A stretch of DNA of 64,000 bases from CAWDVK01 sp963805715 (GCA_963805715.1 CAWDVK010000004.1:186001-250000), one strand, 5' to 3'; positions 35,058 through 47,163 are shown, counted from the stretch's first letter. Numbers and translations: made by a program. Notes: generated by a model not told the origin, from the sequence alone.

Positions 35058-35145
35058 CGTGATGCTGGTGCGGTGGGCCCGTGATCCTGGTGCGGTGGGG
35101 CCCGTGATCCTGGTGGGTGCGGCCCGTGATGCTGATGGGGCGGGG
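35058..35145. repeat. Four imperfect 22-bp tandem repeats upstream of pyrR
   Basis: CGTGATGCTGGTGCGGTGGG and three variants start at 35058, 35080, 35103 and 35125. They lie in the 514-base gap between bldD and pyrR, which otherwise holds the BldD box and the PyrR leader. No coding frame supports them. Confidence 0.85.
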
Positions 35146-35234
35146 CGGGCCTGCGGCTGGCCCGGCGAAGCGGTCAGCCGGCGGGGCAGGCCTGGCTGGT
35201 GTGCGGCCGGTCCGGCTTTTCGTGTCTGGCCTGG

Positions 35235-35291
35235 TACGGTGGTGCAGACAGGCGTCCTTTAAGCCCCGTCCTGTGAGGCGGGAAAGGGGGT
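35235..35291 (+). promoter_or_regulatory. pyrR leader with PyrR-binding hairpin overlapping the ribosome site
   Basis: A -10-like TACGGT at 35235 would start a leader of about 50 bases. It contains GTCCTGTGAGGC (35268-35279), which fits the PyrR RNA consensus RUCCNGNGAGGY exactly, flanked by CCCCG/CGGG stem arms. The ribosome site GGAAAGGGGG follows at once (35281-35290), so PyrR binding should hide it. This resembles the translational control shown for mycobacterial pyrR. Confidence 0.7.
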
Positions 35292-35298
35292 CATTTGC

Positions 35299-36045
35299 AT
35301 GCATGCACACGATCAGCTCGGTAACGAGGCCGACCCGCCCCCCAGCGGCGAGTCCCCCGGCCTGGCTCCGGGCAGCCCGGCTGCCCGCGGCACGGCAGCG
35401 TCCGCCGCAACGGCCGGCGGCCCGGGCTACGGCGCGGCTGGCGCGCGTGACGGGCGGCGCAGCAACGAGAGCCGCAGCGGCGAGCGGCTGCGGGCCAGTA
35501 AGGCTGTCCTGGAGCCGGATGAGATCCGGCGCGCGCTGACGAGGATCGCGCACGAGATTCTCGAGCGGACCAACGGCGGCCGGGACGTGGTGATGCTGGG
35601 CATCCCGACCCGGGGGGTGCCGCTGGCGCAGCGCCTGGCCGAGCGGCTGGCACACGTCGAGGGGCGCAGCGTCCCGGCGGGCGCGCTGGATATCACCATG
35701 TACCGGGACGACCTCCGGCTGCGCCCGGCCCGGGCGCTCGGCCACACCGACGTTCCGGCCGCGGGCATCGACGGCAAGGTGGTGGTCCTCGTCGATGATG
35801 TGCTGTACTCCGGCCGCACCGTGGCGGCCGCGCTCGATGCACTGAAGGACATCGGCAGGCCGCGCGCCGTGCAGCTGGCGGTCCTGGTCGACCGCGGCCA
35901 CCGCGAGCTGCCGATCCGCGCCGACTATGTCGGCAAGAACCTGCCGACCTCCCAGCGGGAGGTCGTCCGGGTGCTGCTGGCCGAGGTAGATGCCGAGGAC
36001 GCGGTGATCCTCGGCGAGGACGCTAGTACGGGAGCGGGCCGATGA
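35299..36045 (+). CDS. pyrR: Bifunctional pyrimidine operon regulator / uracil phosphoribosyltransferase
   Basis: A 248-residue PyrR. The conserved part begins near residue 66 (ASKAVLEPDEIRRALTRIAH); ALDITMYRDDLRLRP and the PRPP loop VVLVDDVLYSGRTV follow, then NLPTSQREVVRVLL. PyrR binds pyr mRNA with UMP and represses the operon. The first 60 residues are a Gly/Ala/Ser-rich extension absent from B. subtilis PyrR. ATG at 35299 has GGGGG seven bases upstream. The stop overlaps pyrB by four bases (ATGA), the first of several such couplings. Confidence 0.93.
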   Translation: MHAHDQLGNEADPPPSGESPGLAPGSPAARGTAASAATAGGPGYGAAGARDGRRSNESRSGERLRASKAVLEPDEIRRALTRIAHEILERTNGGRDVVMLGIPTRGVPLAQRLAERLAHVEGRSVPAGALDITMYRDDLRLRPARALGHTDVPAAGIDGKVVVLVDDVLYSGRTVAAALDALKDIGRPRAVQLAVLVDRGHRELPIRADYVGKNLPTSQREVVRVLLAEVDAEDAVILGEDASTGAGR

Positions 36046-36965
36046 AGCGCCACCTCATCTCAGCCGCCGACCTTAGCCGCGAGGATGCGCTGCTGATCCT
36101 GGACACGGCCGAGGAGCTGGCCCAGGTCACCGACCGGCCGATCAGGAAGCTGCCGACGCTGCGGGGCCGGACCGTGGTCAACCTGTTCTACGAGGACTCG
36201 ACCCGGACCAGGATCTCCTTCGAGGCCGCGGCCAAGCGGCTGTCCGCTGACGTGATCAATTTCTCCGCCAAGGGCTCGAGCGTCGCCAAGGGCGAGAGCC
36301 TGAAGGACACCGCGCTGACCCTCGAGGCCATGGGCGCCGATGCGGTGGTGATCAGGCACAGCGCCTCCGGCGCTCCGCACCGGCTGGCGGGCTGGGTACG
36401 GGGCAGCGTGGTCAACGCCGGTGACGGCGCGCATGAGCACCCGACCCAGGCACTGCTGGACGCCTTCACCATGCGGCGCAGGCTGGGGCGGCTGGAGGGC
36501 CTGCGGGTCACGATCGTCGGCGACGTGCTGCATAGCCGGGTCGCGCGCTCCAACGTGCTGCTGCTGCACGCGCTCGGCGCCGATGTCAGCCTCGTCGCGC
36601 CGCCCACGCTGCTGCCCGTCGCGGTCGGGAGCTGGCCCTGCTCGGTCGGCTATGACCTGGACGCGGCGCTGCCCAAGACGGACGTGGTGATGATGCTGCG
36701 GGTCCAGGCTGAGCGCATGAATGCCGCCTATTTCCCGACGGTCCGGGAGTACAGCCGGCGCTACGGCCTGGATGCCGGCCGGATGGCGCTGCTGCCCGAG
36801 TCGGCCATCGTGATGCATCCCGGCCCGATGAACAGGGGAGTGGAGATCGCCGCCGAGGTCGCCGACTCGGCCCGGTCCACGATCGTCGAGCAGGTCACTA
36901 ACGGCGTCAGCGTCCGGATGGCGGTGCTCTACCTGCTGCTGGGCGGATCGGAGGCAGAGCGATGA
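36042..36965 (+). CDS. pyrB: Aspartate carbamoyltransferase catalytic subunit
   Basis: A 307-residue ATCase. Carbamoyl phosphate site FYEDSTRTRISFEAAAKRL; KGSSVAKGESLKDT; GDGAHEHPTQALLDAFTM; MMLRVQAERMN; HPGPMNRGVEIAAEVAD. It makes carbamoyl-aspartate. No regulatory chain (pyrI) is present; the next gene is pyrC, consistent with ATCase/DHOase association in actinobacteria. Both ends overlap neighbours by four bases. Confidence 0.95.
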   Translation: MKRHLISAADLSREDALLILDTAEELAQVTDRPIRKLPTLRGRTVVNLFYEDSTRTRISFEAAAKRLSADVINFSAKGSSVAKGESLKDTALTLEAMGADAVVIRHSASGAPHRLAGWVRGSVVNAGDGAHEHPTQALLDAFTMRRRLGRLEGLRVTIVGDVLHSRVARSNVLLLHALGADVSLVAPPTLLPVAVGSWPCSVGYDLDAALPKTDVVMMLRVQAERMNAAYFPTVREYSRRYGLDAGRMALLPESAIVMHPGPMNRGVEIAAEVADSARSTIVEQVTNGVSVRMAVLYLLLGGSEAER

Positions 36966-38320
36966 GCGACGGACGGCAGGGCACTGACTGGCGGGGCTCC
37001 GGGCCGGGCGCCGCGGCGTCGTGGCTGATCAGGGGAGCGAGCGTGGTCGGCGCGGGGCCCGCCGACATCAGCGTCACCGACGGGATGATCACGGCGGTCG
37101 GGCCGGCCGCCGAGCCGCCGCCGGGCGCGCAGGTGCTGGACGCGGGCGGACTGGTCGCCCTGCCCGGCCTCGTCGACCTGCACGCGCACCTGCGGGAGCC
37201 GGGCCGCGAGGACGCCGAGACCGTGGAGACCGGCACGGCCGCCGCGGCCCTGGGCGGCTTTACCGCCGTGCACGCCATGGCCAACACCGACCCGGTGGCC
37301 GACACGGCCGGGGTGGTCGAGCAGATCTGGCGCCTCGGCCGGCGCGCCGGCCGCTGTGATGTCCGGCCGATCGGAGCGGTCACCGCCGGGCTGGGCGGCC
37401 GGCAGCTGGCTGAGCTCGGCGCGATGGCTGACTCTGACGCGCGGGTCCGGGTCTTCTCCGACGATGGCCGGTGCGTCTCGGATGCGGTCCTGATGCGCCG
37501 GGCGCTGGAGTACGTCAAGGCGTTCGACGGCGTGATCGCCCAGCACGCGCAGGAGCCGCGGCTGACCGACGGAGCCCAGGTCAACGAGGGCGAGATCTCC
37601 GCCGCGCTGGGCCTGACGGGATGGCCCGCCGTGGCTGAGGAGGCGATCATCGCCAGGGACTGCCTGCTGGCGGCGCACGTCGGCTCGGCCCTGCATGTCT
37701 GCCACGTCTCGACGGCCGGCTCGGTCGAGATCATCCGCTGGGCCAAGTCCAAGGGCTGGCGCGTCACGGCCGAGGTGACGCCGCACCACCTGCTGCTGAC
37801 CGAGCAGCTCGCGGTCGGCTACGACCCGGTGTTCAAGGTCAACCCGCCGCTGCGGACCGAGGCCGACGTGGCGGCGCTGCGAGCCGGGCTGGCCGACGGG
37901 ACCATCGACTGCGTCGCCACCGACCACGCTCCGCACCCGCTGGAGGACAAGGAGACCGAGTGGCAGGTCGCCGCGTTCGGCATGACGGGGCTCGAGACCG
38001 CGCTGCGGGTCGTGCACGCGGCCATGGTGCAGCCAGGGCTGCTCGACTGGGCCGGAGTCGCTGACCGGATGTCGCAGCGGCCCGCGGCCATCGGCCGGCT
38101 GGACCTGCTCGGCCCGGCGCAGCACGGCAGCCCGGTCGCCGTGGGCTTCCCGGCCAACCTGGTCCTCTACGATCCCGACGCCAGCGACCGGGTGGATCCC
38201 GCGGCGCAGGCGTCCAGGAGCCGCAATACTCCGTTCGCCGGGATGACGCTGCCCGGCCGCGTCATCGCCACCTTCCTGCGGGGCGAGGCGACGGTGCTCG
38301 ACGGGAAGCTCGCCCGATGA
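36962..38320 (+). CDS. pyrC: Dihydroorotase
   Basis: A 452-residue class I dihydroorotase. Metal ligands are in LVDLHAHLREPGREDAET, LHVCHVSTAGS, VTPHHLLLTEQ and CVATDHAPHPLEDKE. It closes carbamoyl-aspartate to dihydroorotate. All zinc residues are intact, so it should be active, unlike the pseudo-enzymes found beside ATCase in some bacteria. It starts within the last codons of pyrB and overlaps carA by four bases. No small membrane-protein gene (seen here in Streptomyces) separates pyrC from carA. Confidence 0.95.
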   Translation: MSDGRQGTDWRGSGPGAAASWLIRGASVVGAGPADISVTDGMITAVGPAAEPPPGAQVLDAGGLVALPGLVDLHAHLREPGREDAETVETGTAAAALGGFTAVHAMANTDPVADTAGVVEQIWRLGRRAGRCDVRPIGAVTAGLGGRQLAELGAMADSDARVRVFSDDGRCVSDAVLMRRALEYVKAFDGVIAQHAQEPRLTDGAQVNEGEISAALGLTGWPAVAEEAIIARDCLLAAHVGSALHVCHVSTAGSVEIIRWAKSKGWRVTAEVTPHHLLLTEQLAVGYDPVFKVNPPLRTEADVAALRAGLADGTIDCVATDHAPHPLEDKETEWQVAAFGMTGLETALRVVHAAMVQPGLLDWAGVADRMSQRPAAIGRLDLLGPAQHGSPVAVGFPANLVLYDPDASDRVDPAAQASRSRNTPFAGMTLPGRVIATFLRGEATVLDGKLAR

Positions 38321-39531
38321 CCGCCCGGTCAGCGGCCCGGCCGGCCCGGCCCGGCCGGCCTGCCCGGCAGTCGGCGGCGCCGCCCGCCATTCTCGTGCTC
38401 GAGGACGGCACGACGTTCCGCGGGACCGGGTTCGGCGCGGCCGGCGAGACCTTCGGCGAGATGGTGTTCAACACCGCCATGACCGGCTACCAGGAGACGC
38501 TGACCGACCCGTCCTACTGCCGCCAGATCGTGGCCATGACGGCCCCGCATATCGGCAATACCGGCATCAACGACGAGGACTATGAGTCCCGGCGGATCTG
38601 GGTGAGCGGATACGTGGTCAGGGAGCCGGCCAGGATGGCGTCCAGCTGGCGCTCACAGCGCAGCCTGCAGGAGGAGCTCGCGGACCGCGGCGTGACCGGG
38701 ATCGCGATCAGCGGTACCCGCGCGCTGACCCGGCACCTGCGCGACCGGGGCGCGATGCGGGCCGGGATCTCGGTCACCGGGGACGACCCGGCCGCGCTGC
38801 TGCAGCGGGTGCTGGCCAGCCCGCCGATGACCGGGGCCGACCTGGCCCGCGAGGTGTCCGTCACCGAGCCGTACGTGGTCAGCCCGCCCGACGGCACCCC
38901 CGTCCGGTACCGGGTAGCCGCCGTCGACCTGGGCATCAAGGCAGCCACCCCGCGATACCTGGCCAGCCTCGGCTGCGAGGTCACCGTGCTGCCGGCCACC
39001 TCGACGGCAGACGCCATCCTGGCCGCCAGCCCGGACGGCGTGTTCTTCTCCAACGGCCCCGGCGACCCGGCGGCGGCCGGTTACGCCGTCGAGGCAATGC
39101 GCGGCGTGCTGGCGGCCCGCGTGCCCGCCTTCGGCATCTGCCTGGGCAGCCAGATCCTCGGCCGGGCGCTCGGCCTGCCCACCTACAAGCTGCGCTTCGG
39201 TCACCGGGGGGTGAACCAGCCGGTGCAGGACCTGCGCACCGGCCGGGTCCAGATCACCAGCCACAACCACGGGTTCGCGGTGGCCATGCCGGACGCGGCG
39301 ACGGACGCAGCGGCCGACGGCCGCACGGCCCCCGGCCGCGGCTGGTTCGACACGCCCTACGGCGCGGCCGAGATCACCCATGTCAACCTGAACGACGGCG
39401 TGGTCGAGGGGCTGCGGCTGCTGGACGCGCCCGCCTTCACGGTGCAGTACCACCCCGAGGCGGCACCCGGCCCGCACGACGCGACCGGCCTGTTCGCCGA
39501 GTTCTGCGAGCTGATGGCGGCGGCACGATGA
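38317..39531 (+). CDS. carA: Carbamoyl-phosphate synthase small (glutaminase) subunit
   Basis: A 404-residue CarA. N-terminal FGEMVFNTAMTGYQETLTDP, the GATase triad Cys in FGICLGSQILGRALG (Ser replaces the usual His of GHQ), His/Glu in VQYHPEAAPGPHD. It hydrolyses glutamine and passes ammonia to CarB. The first 20 residues are an Arg/Pro-rich extension. It overlaps pyrC, but is separated from carB by 96 bases holding a large palindrome, the only wide gap in this operon. Confidence 0.94.
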   Translation: MTARSAARPARPGRPARQSAAPPAILVLEDGTTFRGTGFGAAGETFGEMVFNTAMTGYQETLTDPSYCRQIVAMTAPHIGNTGINDEDYESRRIWVSGYVVREPARMASSWRSQRSLQEELADRGVTGIAISGTRALTRHLRDRGAMRAGISVTGDDPAALLQRVLASPPMTGADLAREVSVTEPYVVSPPDGTPVRYRVAAVDLGIKAATPRYLASLGCEVTVLPATSTADAILAASPDGVFFSNGPGDPAAAGYAVEAMRGVLAARVPAFGICLGSQILGRALGLPTYKLRFGHRGVNQPVQDLRTGRVQITSHNHGFAVAMPDAATDAAADGRTAPGRGWFDTPYGAAEITHVNLNDGVVEGLRLLDAPAFTVQYHPEAAPGPHDATGLFAEFCELMAAAR

Positions 39532-39550
39532 GCGCTCGGGGGGCGGTCTT

Positions 39551-39603
39551 CATGATCACGGTAATTTCTCAGTCGCTACGACTGACAGATCTCCGCGATC
39601 ATG
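39551..39603. repeat. 53-bp imperfect palindrome between carA and carB
   Basis: The left arm CATGATCACGG... (39551-39575) and the right arm ...CCGCGATCATG (39579-39603) are 25 bases each around a CTA centre. Nineteen of 25 positions pair exactly, with perfect blocks CAGTCG/CGACTG next to the loop and CATGATC/GATCATG at the ends. The segment is less GC-rich than the genes around it. It ends 6 bases before the carB ribosome site. Confidence 0.85.
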
Positions 39604-39627
39604 CGTTTCGGAAGGAAGGCGAGCAGC

Positions 39628-42960
<3,333 letters not shown>

Positions 42961-42964
<4 letters not shown>

Positions 42965-43944
42965 CCAGCGGCCAGAATGAGCCCGAGACCGGGCCCGTGC
43001 AGGTGCGGGGCACCGTGCTGACGGTGCGCCGGGTCGACGCCTACTACGCGATGACGATCGTGGCGCCGGCGATCGCGGCGCGATTCCGTCCCGGCCAGTT
43101 CGTCGCGCTGGCGGTCGGCGGCCCGGAGAGCCCGATGCTGCTGCGCCGCGCCTTCTCGATCCACGACGTGCGGCCCGACCATGGCGGCACGGTGGAGTTC
43201 GTGTTCGCCGCGCACGGCCCGGGCACCCGGTGGCTGGCCGAGCGCCGGGCCAGGGACATGCTGGACATCGCCGGCCCGCTGGGACGGCCGTTCCCGCTGC
43301 CGCGCGACCCGGTGAGCTGCCTGCTGGTGGGCGGCGGCTACGGCAGCGCGCCGCTGTTCGCCCTGGCCGCCCGGCTGCGGGAGCGCCGCTGCGAGGTGGA
43401 TTTCCTGCTCGGCGCGGCCAGCGGCGACCGGGTGTTCGGGGCGCTGACGGCGCGGCGCGGCGGCCGCACGGCGACGATCACGACCGAGGACGGCTCGCTG
43501 GGCCTGCGCGGGGTGGTCACCGACGTGCTCGGCCAGGTGATCCACGAGGCGCGCACCGACGTGATCTACGCCTGCGGCCCGATGCCCATGCTGCGGCAGG
43601 TGACCATGCTGGCGGGGCGTTATGACATCCCGGTGCAGGTGGCGGTCGAGGAAGAGATGGCGTGCGGGATCGGGGTCTGCATGACCTGCGTGCTGCCGGT
43701 CATCGGCAACGACGGGATCACCCGGATGGTCCGCTCCTGCACTGACGGGCCAGTCTTCCGCGGTAACCAGGTGCGCTGGGATGACGTGGGCACGATCCCG
43801 TTTGACGCGTTCGGCGCGCCGGGCTGGGAGCCGAGGACCAGACGGGCTTCCCAGGCCGCCCAGGCCGCGCTGGCGGCCGGGAACGGCGATGGCGCGGCCG
43901 CCGGGCCGCAGCCGACCCCGAGGAGGCCAGGCCATGGCAGCTGA
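42961..43944 (+). CDS. pyrK: Dihydroorotate dehydrogenase electron-transfer subunit
   Basis: A 327-residue PyrK. FAD domain with FRPGQFVALAVG and LLRRAFSIHDV; NAD-binding CLLVGGGYGSAPLFALA; the 2Fe-2S cluster loop CGIGVCMTC with a later Cys in MVRSCTDGPVF. It passes electrons from PyrD to NAD. The last 45 residues are Ala-rich and not conserved. GTG at 42961 overlaps the carB stop (GTGA), and the 3' end overlaps pyrD by 11 bases. Confidence 0.93.
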
Positions 43945-44914
43945 CCTGCGGACCAGGCTCGGCCACGTCGAGCTGCCGAATCCGATCCTGACCGCGTCGG
44001 GCTGCGCGGCCAGCGGCCGGGAGCTGGCCCAGTTCTTCGATATCTCCAGGATCGGCGCCATCGTCACCAAGTCGGTCATGCTCGGGCCCCGGTCGGGACG
44101 CCCGACGCCGCGGATGGCCGAGACGCCCAGCGGAATGCTGAACTCGATCGGCCTGCAGGGGCCCGGCATCGACGCGTTCCTGCAGCGGGACCTGCCCTGG
44201 CTGCTGTCCCGCGGCGCCCGCGCGGTGGTGTCGATCGCGGGCGGCACGGTAGCCGAGTACGCCGAGCTGGCCACCCGGCTGTCGGAGGCGGCCGGGGTGA
44301 CCGCCATCGAGGTCAACATCTCCTGCCCGAACGTGGAGCACCGCGGCCAGGTGTTCGCCTGCGATCCGGCGGCCGCCGCGGCCGTGATCGAGGAGGTCCG
44401 CGGCCGGGCCCGCTACGACATCCCGGTGTTCGCCAAGCTCTCGCCCAACGTCACCGACATCGTCGCGGTCGCGAAGGCCTGCGTTTCGGCCGGAGCGGAC
44501 GGGCTGTCGCTGATCAACACGCTGCTGGGCATGGTGATCGACACCGACACCATGCGCCCCGTGCTCGCCGGGGAGACCGGCGGGCTGTCCGGGCCGGCCA
44601 TCCGGCCGGTGGCTGTGCGCTGCATCTGGCAGGTCCGCGCGGCGCTGCCCGGCGTGCCGATCATCGGCATGGGCGGGGTCAGGACCGGGCGGGATGCCTT
44701 CGAGATGATCCTGGCCGGGGCCTCGATGGTCAGCGTGGGCACGGTCATCTTCCATGACCCGAGCGCATGCGTCAGGATCCTGCGCGAGCTGGATGAGGAG
44801 CTGTCCCAGCGCGGCATCGAGCGGCTCGCCGATGTCGTCGGGCTGGCGCACGAGCCGCGCACCGCCCCGCGCCGGGGGCTGGCCGGGACCGCCGCCGCGA
44901 GGAGGATGCCATGA
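43934..44914 (+). CDS. pyrD: Dihydroorotate dehydrogenase, class 1B catalytic subunit
   Basis: A 326-residue FMN barrel. LPNPILTASGCAASGRELAQF, TKSVMLGPRSGRPTPRMAET, NSIGLQGPGID, EVNISCPNVEHRGQ (active-site Cys of class 1B), INTLLGMVIDTDTMRP and GMGGVRTGRDAFEMILAGAS are diagnostic. With PyrK it oxidises dihydroorotate to orotate with NAD. ATG at 43934 has AGGAGG seven bases upstream. The stop overlaps pyrF by four bases. Confidence 0.95.
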   Translation: MAADLRTRLGHVELPNPILTASGCAASGRELAQFFDISRIGAIVTKSVMLGPRSGRPTPRMAETPSGMLNSIGLQGPGIDAFLQRDLPWLLSRGARAVVSIAGGTVAEYAELATRLSEAAGVTAIEVNISCPNVEHRGQVFACDPAAAAAVIEEVRGRARYDIPVFAKLSPNVTDIVAVAKACVSAGADGLSLINTLLGMVIDTDTMRPVLAGETGGLSGPAIRPVAVRCIWQVRAALPGVPIIGMGGVRTGRDAFEMILAGASMVSVGTVIFHDPSACVRILRELDEELSQRGIERLADVVGLAHEPRTAPRRGLAGTAAARRMP

Positions 44915-45621
44915 GCGCACCGATAGCCGTGGCGCTGGACGCGCCTGACCTGGAGACTGCCGCGCGCTGGGCCGGCCTGGTGACTCCGCACGTCAGTACG
45001 GTGAAGATCGGCCTTGAGCTGTACCTGAGGTACGGGCCCGAGGCGGTGGCCTCGATCCGGGGCGCCAGCGACGTGCAGGTCTTCCTCGACCTGAAACTGC
45101 ACGACATCCCGGCGACGGTGGCCGGCGCCGCGCGGGCGGTGGCGCGGCTGCGGCCGGCCCTGTTCACCGTGCACGCGGCCGCCGGGCCGGCCGCGATCCG
45201 GGCCGCCGTGGCCGCGGCGCCCGGCATCAGGATCGTCGGCGTTACCATCCTCACCTCGCTGAGCGCCGCCGACCTGGACGCGATCGGGCTGGCCGGCCCG
45301 GTCAGCGACGCGGTCAGGCGGCTGGCCGTGCTCGCGGTCGACGCGGGCGCCAGCGGGCTGGTCTGCTCGCCGCAGGAGGTCGCCGCCGTCCGGGCCGAGG
45401 TGGGTCCGGGCATCATGCTGATCACGCCGGGGGTGCGGCCCTCCGGGGCGGCGCTGAACGACCAGGCGCGGACGGCGACCCCGGAGGAGGCGCTGCGGGC
45501 CGGCGCCGACCTGCTCGTGATCGGCCGCCCGATCACCGGCGCGGCCGACCCCGGTTCTGCCGCCGCGGCCGTGGCGGCGTCACTGCGGCGAGCGGAGGCG
45601 GTGCGCCGCCGAGCTTCCTGA
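44911..45621 (+). CDS. pyrF: Orotidine 5'-phosphate decarboxylase
   Basis: A 236-residue OMP decarboxylase. The short-chain (B. subtilis-like) family signatures are IAVALDAPDLETAARWA, VKIGLELYLRYG, the catalytic FLDLKLHDIPATVAGAA (Asp-x-Lys-x-x-Asp) and ITPGVRPSGAALNDQ-RTATPEEAL. It makes UMP, the end product sensed by PyrR. It is the last gene of the pyr operon and is followed by a hairpin. No orotate phosphoribosyltransferase (pyrE) gene is in the window. Confidence 0.94.
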   Translation: MSAPIAVALDAPDLETAARWAGLVTPHVSTVKIGLELYLRYGPEAVASIRGASDVQVFLDLKLHDIPATVAGAARAVARLRPALFTVHAAAGPAAIRAAVAAAPGIRIVGVTILTSLSAADLDAIGLAGPVSDAVRRLAVLAVDAGASGLVCSPQEVAAVRAEVGPGIMLITPGVRPSGAALNDQARTATPEEALRAGADLLVIGRPITGAADPGSAAAAVAASLRRAEAVRRRAS

Positions 45622-45644
45622 CGCCGCCGGCGGCGCCGGCGGCG
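45622..45644 (+). terminator. Hairpin after pyrF
   Basis: A 10-bp inverted repeat (CGCCGCCGGC with GCCGGCGGCG, three-base loop) starts at the pyrF stop and is followed by CGGTCATTTT. It can end the pyr transcript before mihF. The 226 bases that follow to mihF are less GC-rich, with possible promoter boxes (TACAGT near 45726) that I cannot assign. Confidence 0.55.
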
Positions 45645-45870
45645 CGGTCATTTTCGCACTAGCTGACGGATCCGGCGCGGCGCCTGCGGCGACGCGCGGC
45701 GTGCTGTAGCCTGCAAAGTCAGTTACAGTAAGTGTTTCTCTGACAGCGTAACGTGATATTGGACGATTTATGGCGCCACAAACGGGGGTTCACGTTGCCG
45801 TGGCGTTCCGAACTCGCTAGTTTCCCCTCGCGGAGCGACTTTTTCGACACGAAACCCGAGGTGACCTCGC

Positions 45871-46191
45871 GTGGCTCTTCCTCCACTCACCCCCGATCAG
45901 CGGGCTGCGGCGCTTGAGAAGGCGGCCAAGGCACGCAAAGACCGTGCAGAGGTCAAGAACCGACTCAAGCACGGTTCGACGACCCTGCCCCAGGTCCTCA
46001 AGGAGGGCCAGACCGACAACGTCGTCGGCAAGATGAAGGTGTCGGCCTTGCTCGAGTCCATGCCTGGCGTCGGCAAGGTGCGCGCCAAGCAGATCATGGA
46101 GCGGCTGGGCATCGCCGAGTCACGACGTGTTCGCGGCCTGGGCGCCAACCAGCGCACCGCGCTGGAGAGCGAGTTCGGCGGCGACATCTGA
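45871..46191 (+). CDS. mihF: Actinobacterial integration host factor
   Basis: A 106-residue protein matching mIHF/sIHF: MALPPLTPDQRAAALEKAAK, RAEVKNRLKHGSTTLPQVLK and the helix-two-turn-helix MPGVGKVRAKQIMERLGIA, then RRVRGLGANQRTALESEF. It is an essential nucleoid protein in mycobacteria and affects development in Streptomyces. It binds and bends DNA without sequence similarity to E. coli IHF. GTG at 45871 is the usual start in this family. Next to gmk and rpoZ, the normal actinobacterial order. Confidence 0.96.
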   Translation: MALPPLTPDQRAAALEKAAKARKDRAEVKNRLKHGSTTLPQVLKEGQTDNVVGKMKVSALLESMPGVGKVRAKQIMERLGIAESRRVRGLGANQRTALESEFGGDI

Positions 46192-46235
46192 CCGACGCGA
46201 GCGGGATCGCGGACGGGGCCGGGGGACACAGGTCC

Positions 46236-46847
46236 GTGGCCGGGCTGCCCGCTGCGGGCGGACCGGGCGCGGGCGCCCCTGTTCCTGCGCGTCTCACGGT
46301 CCTGTCTGGTCCGTCTGGCGTCGGCAAGAGCACGGTCGTGGCCAGGCTGCGGCAGACCTGCCCGCAGATCTGGCAGTCGATCTCGGTCACGACCCGGCGG
46401 CCGAGGCCAGGCGAGGTGAACGGCCGCGAGCGCTACTTCGCCAGTGATCAGGAATTCGACGCCATGGTGGCGCGCGGCGAGTTCCTGGAGTGGGCGGAGT
46501 TCGCCGGCCACAGGTACGGGACTCCGCTCGCGCCCGTGCGGGAGCGGCTGCGGGCGGGCGTCCCCGTGCTGCTGGAGATCGACGTGGCGGGCGCCCGCCA
46601 GGTCCGCGCGGCCGTGCCGGGCACGCTGCTGGTCTTCCTGGCCCCGCCGACCTGGGACGAGCTGGTCCGCCGGCTGACCGGCCGGGAGACCGAGCCGCCC
46701 GACGTCGTCGCCCGGCGGCTCGCGGCCGCGCGGGCGGAACTCGAGGCCGAGGCCGAGTTCGACATCACCCTGGTCAACACGTCGGTCGATGAGGTATGCG
46801 ACCAGCTGGTAGCCTTGGTGCTGGCTCAGCTGGCCAGTAACACGTGA
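46236..46847 (+). CDS. gmk: Guanylate kinase
   Basis: A 203-residue GMP kinase. Walker A LTVLSGPSGVGKSTVVARLR, the GMP-binding ISVTTRRPRPGEVNGRERYF, EFLEWAEFAGHRYGTP and LLEIDVAGARQVR. It phosphorylates GMP to GDP with ATP. ATG/GTG choice: 46236 is GTG with a short variable N-terminus; the domain starts near residue 18. It follows mihF by 44 bases and precedes rpoZ by 21. Confidence 0.93.
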   Translation: MAGLPAAGGPGAGAPVPARLTVLSGPSGVGKSTVVARLRQTCPQIWQSISVTTRRPRPGEVNGRERYFASDQEFDAMVARGEFLEWAEFAGHRYGTPLAPVRERLRAGVPVLLEIDVAGARQVRAAVPGTLLVFLAPPTWDELVRRLTGRETEPPDVVARRLAAARAELEAEAEFDITLVNTSVDEVCDQLVALVLAQLASNT

Positions 46848-46868
46848 TCACGACCTGGAAGGCACACG

Positions 46869-47129
46869 GTGGCAGGGACTCCGATCTCAGAAGGCATCAT
46901 CAATCCGCCGATCGATGACCTGCTGAAGGTCGTGGACAGCAAGTACGGCCTGGTGATCATGGCATCGAAGCGGGCCAGGCAGATCAACGCCTACTACGCC
47001 CAGCTCGGCGAGGGCCTGCTGGAGTACGTCGGCCCGCTGGTGGAGACCCGGGTGCAGGAGAAGCCGCTGTCGATCGCCCTGCGCGAGATCAGCCAGGGCC
47101 TGCTGACCGCGGAGAGCCCGGAAGCCTGA
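46869..47129 (+). CDS. rpoZ: RNA polymerase omega subunit
   Basis: An 86-residue omega subunit: EGIINPPIDDLLKVVDSKYG, LVIMASKRARQINAYYAQL, ETRVQEKPLSIALREISQG. It helps fold beta' and stabilise core polymerase. GTG at 46869 follows GGAAGG. The mihF-gmk-rpoZ-coaBC-metK-priA order is standard in actinobacteria. Confidence 0.95.
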   Translation: MAGTPISEGIINPPIDDLLKVVDSKYGLVIMASKRARQINAYYAQLGEGLLEYVGPLVETRVQEKPLSIALREISQGLLTAESPEA

Positions 47130-47163
47130 AGCGGCTGAGTCCGGAGCTGCCAGGTAAGCGCCG

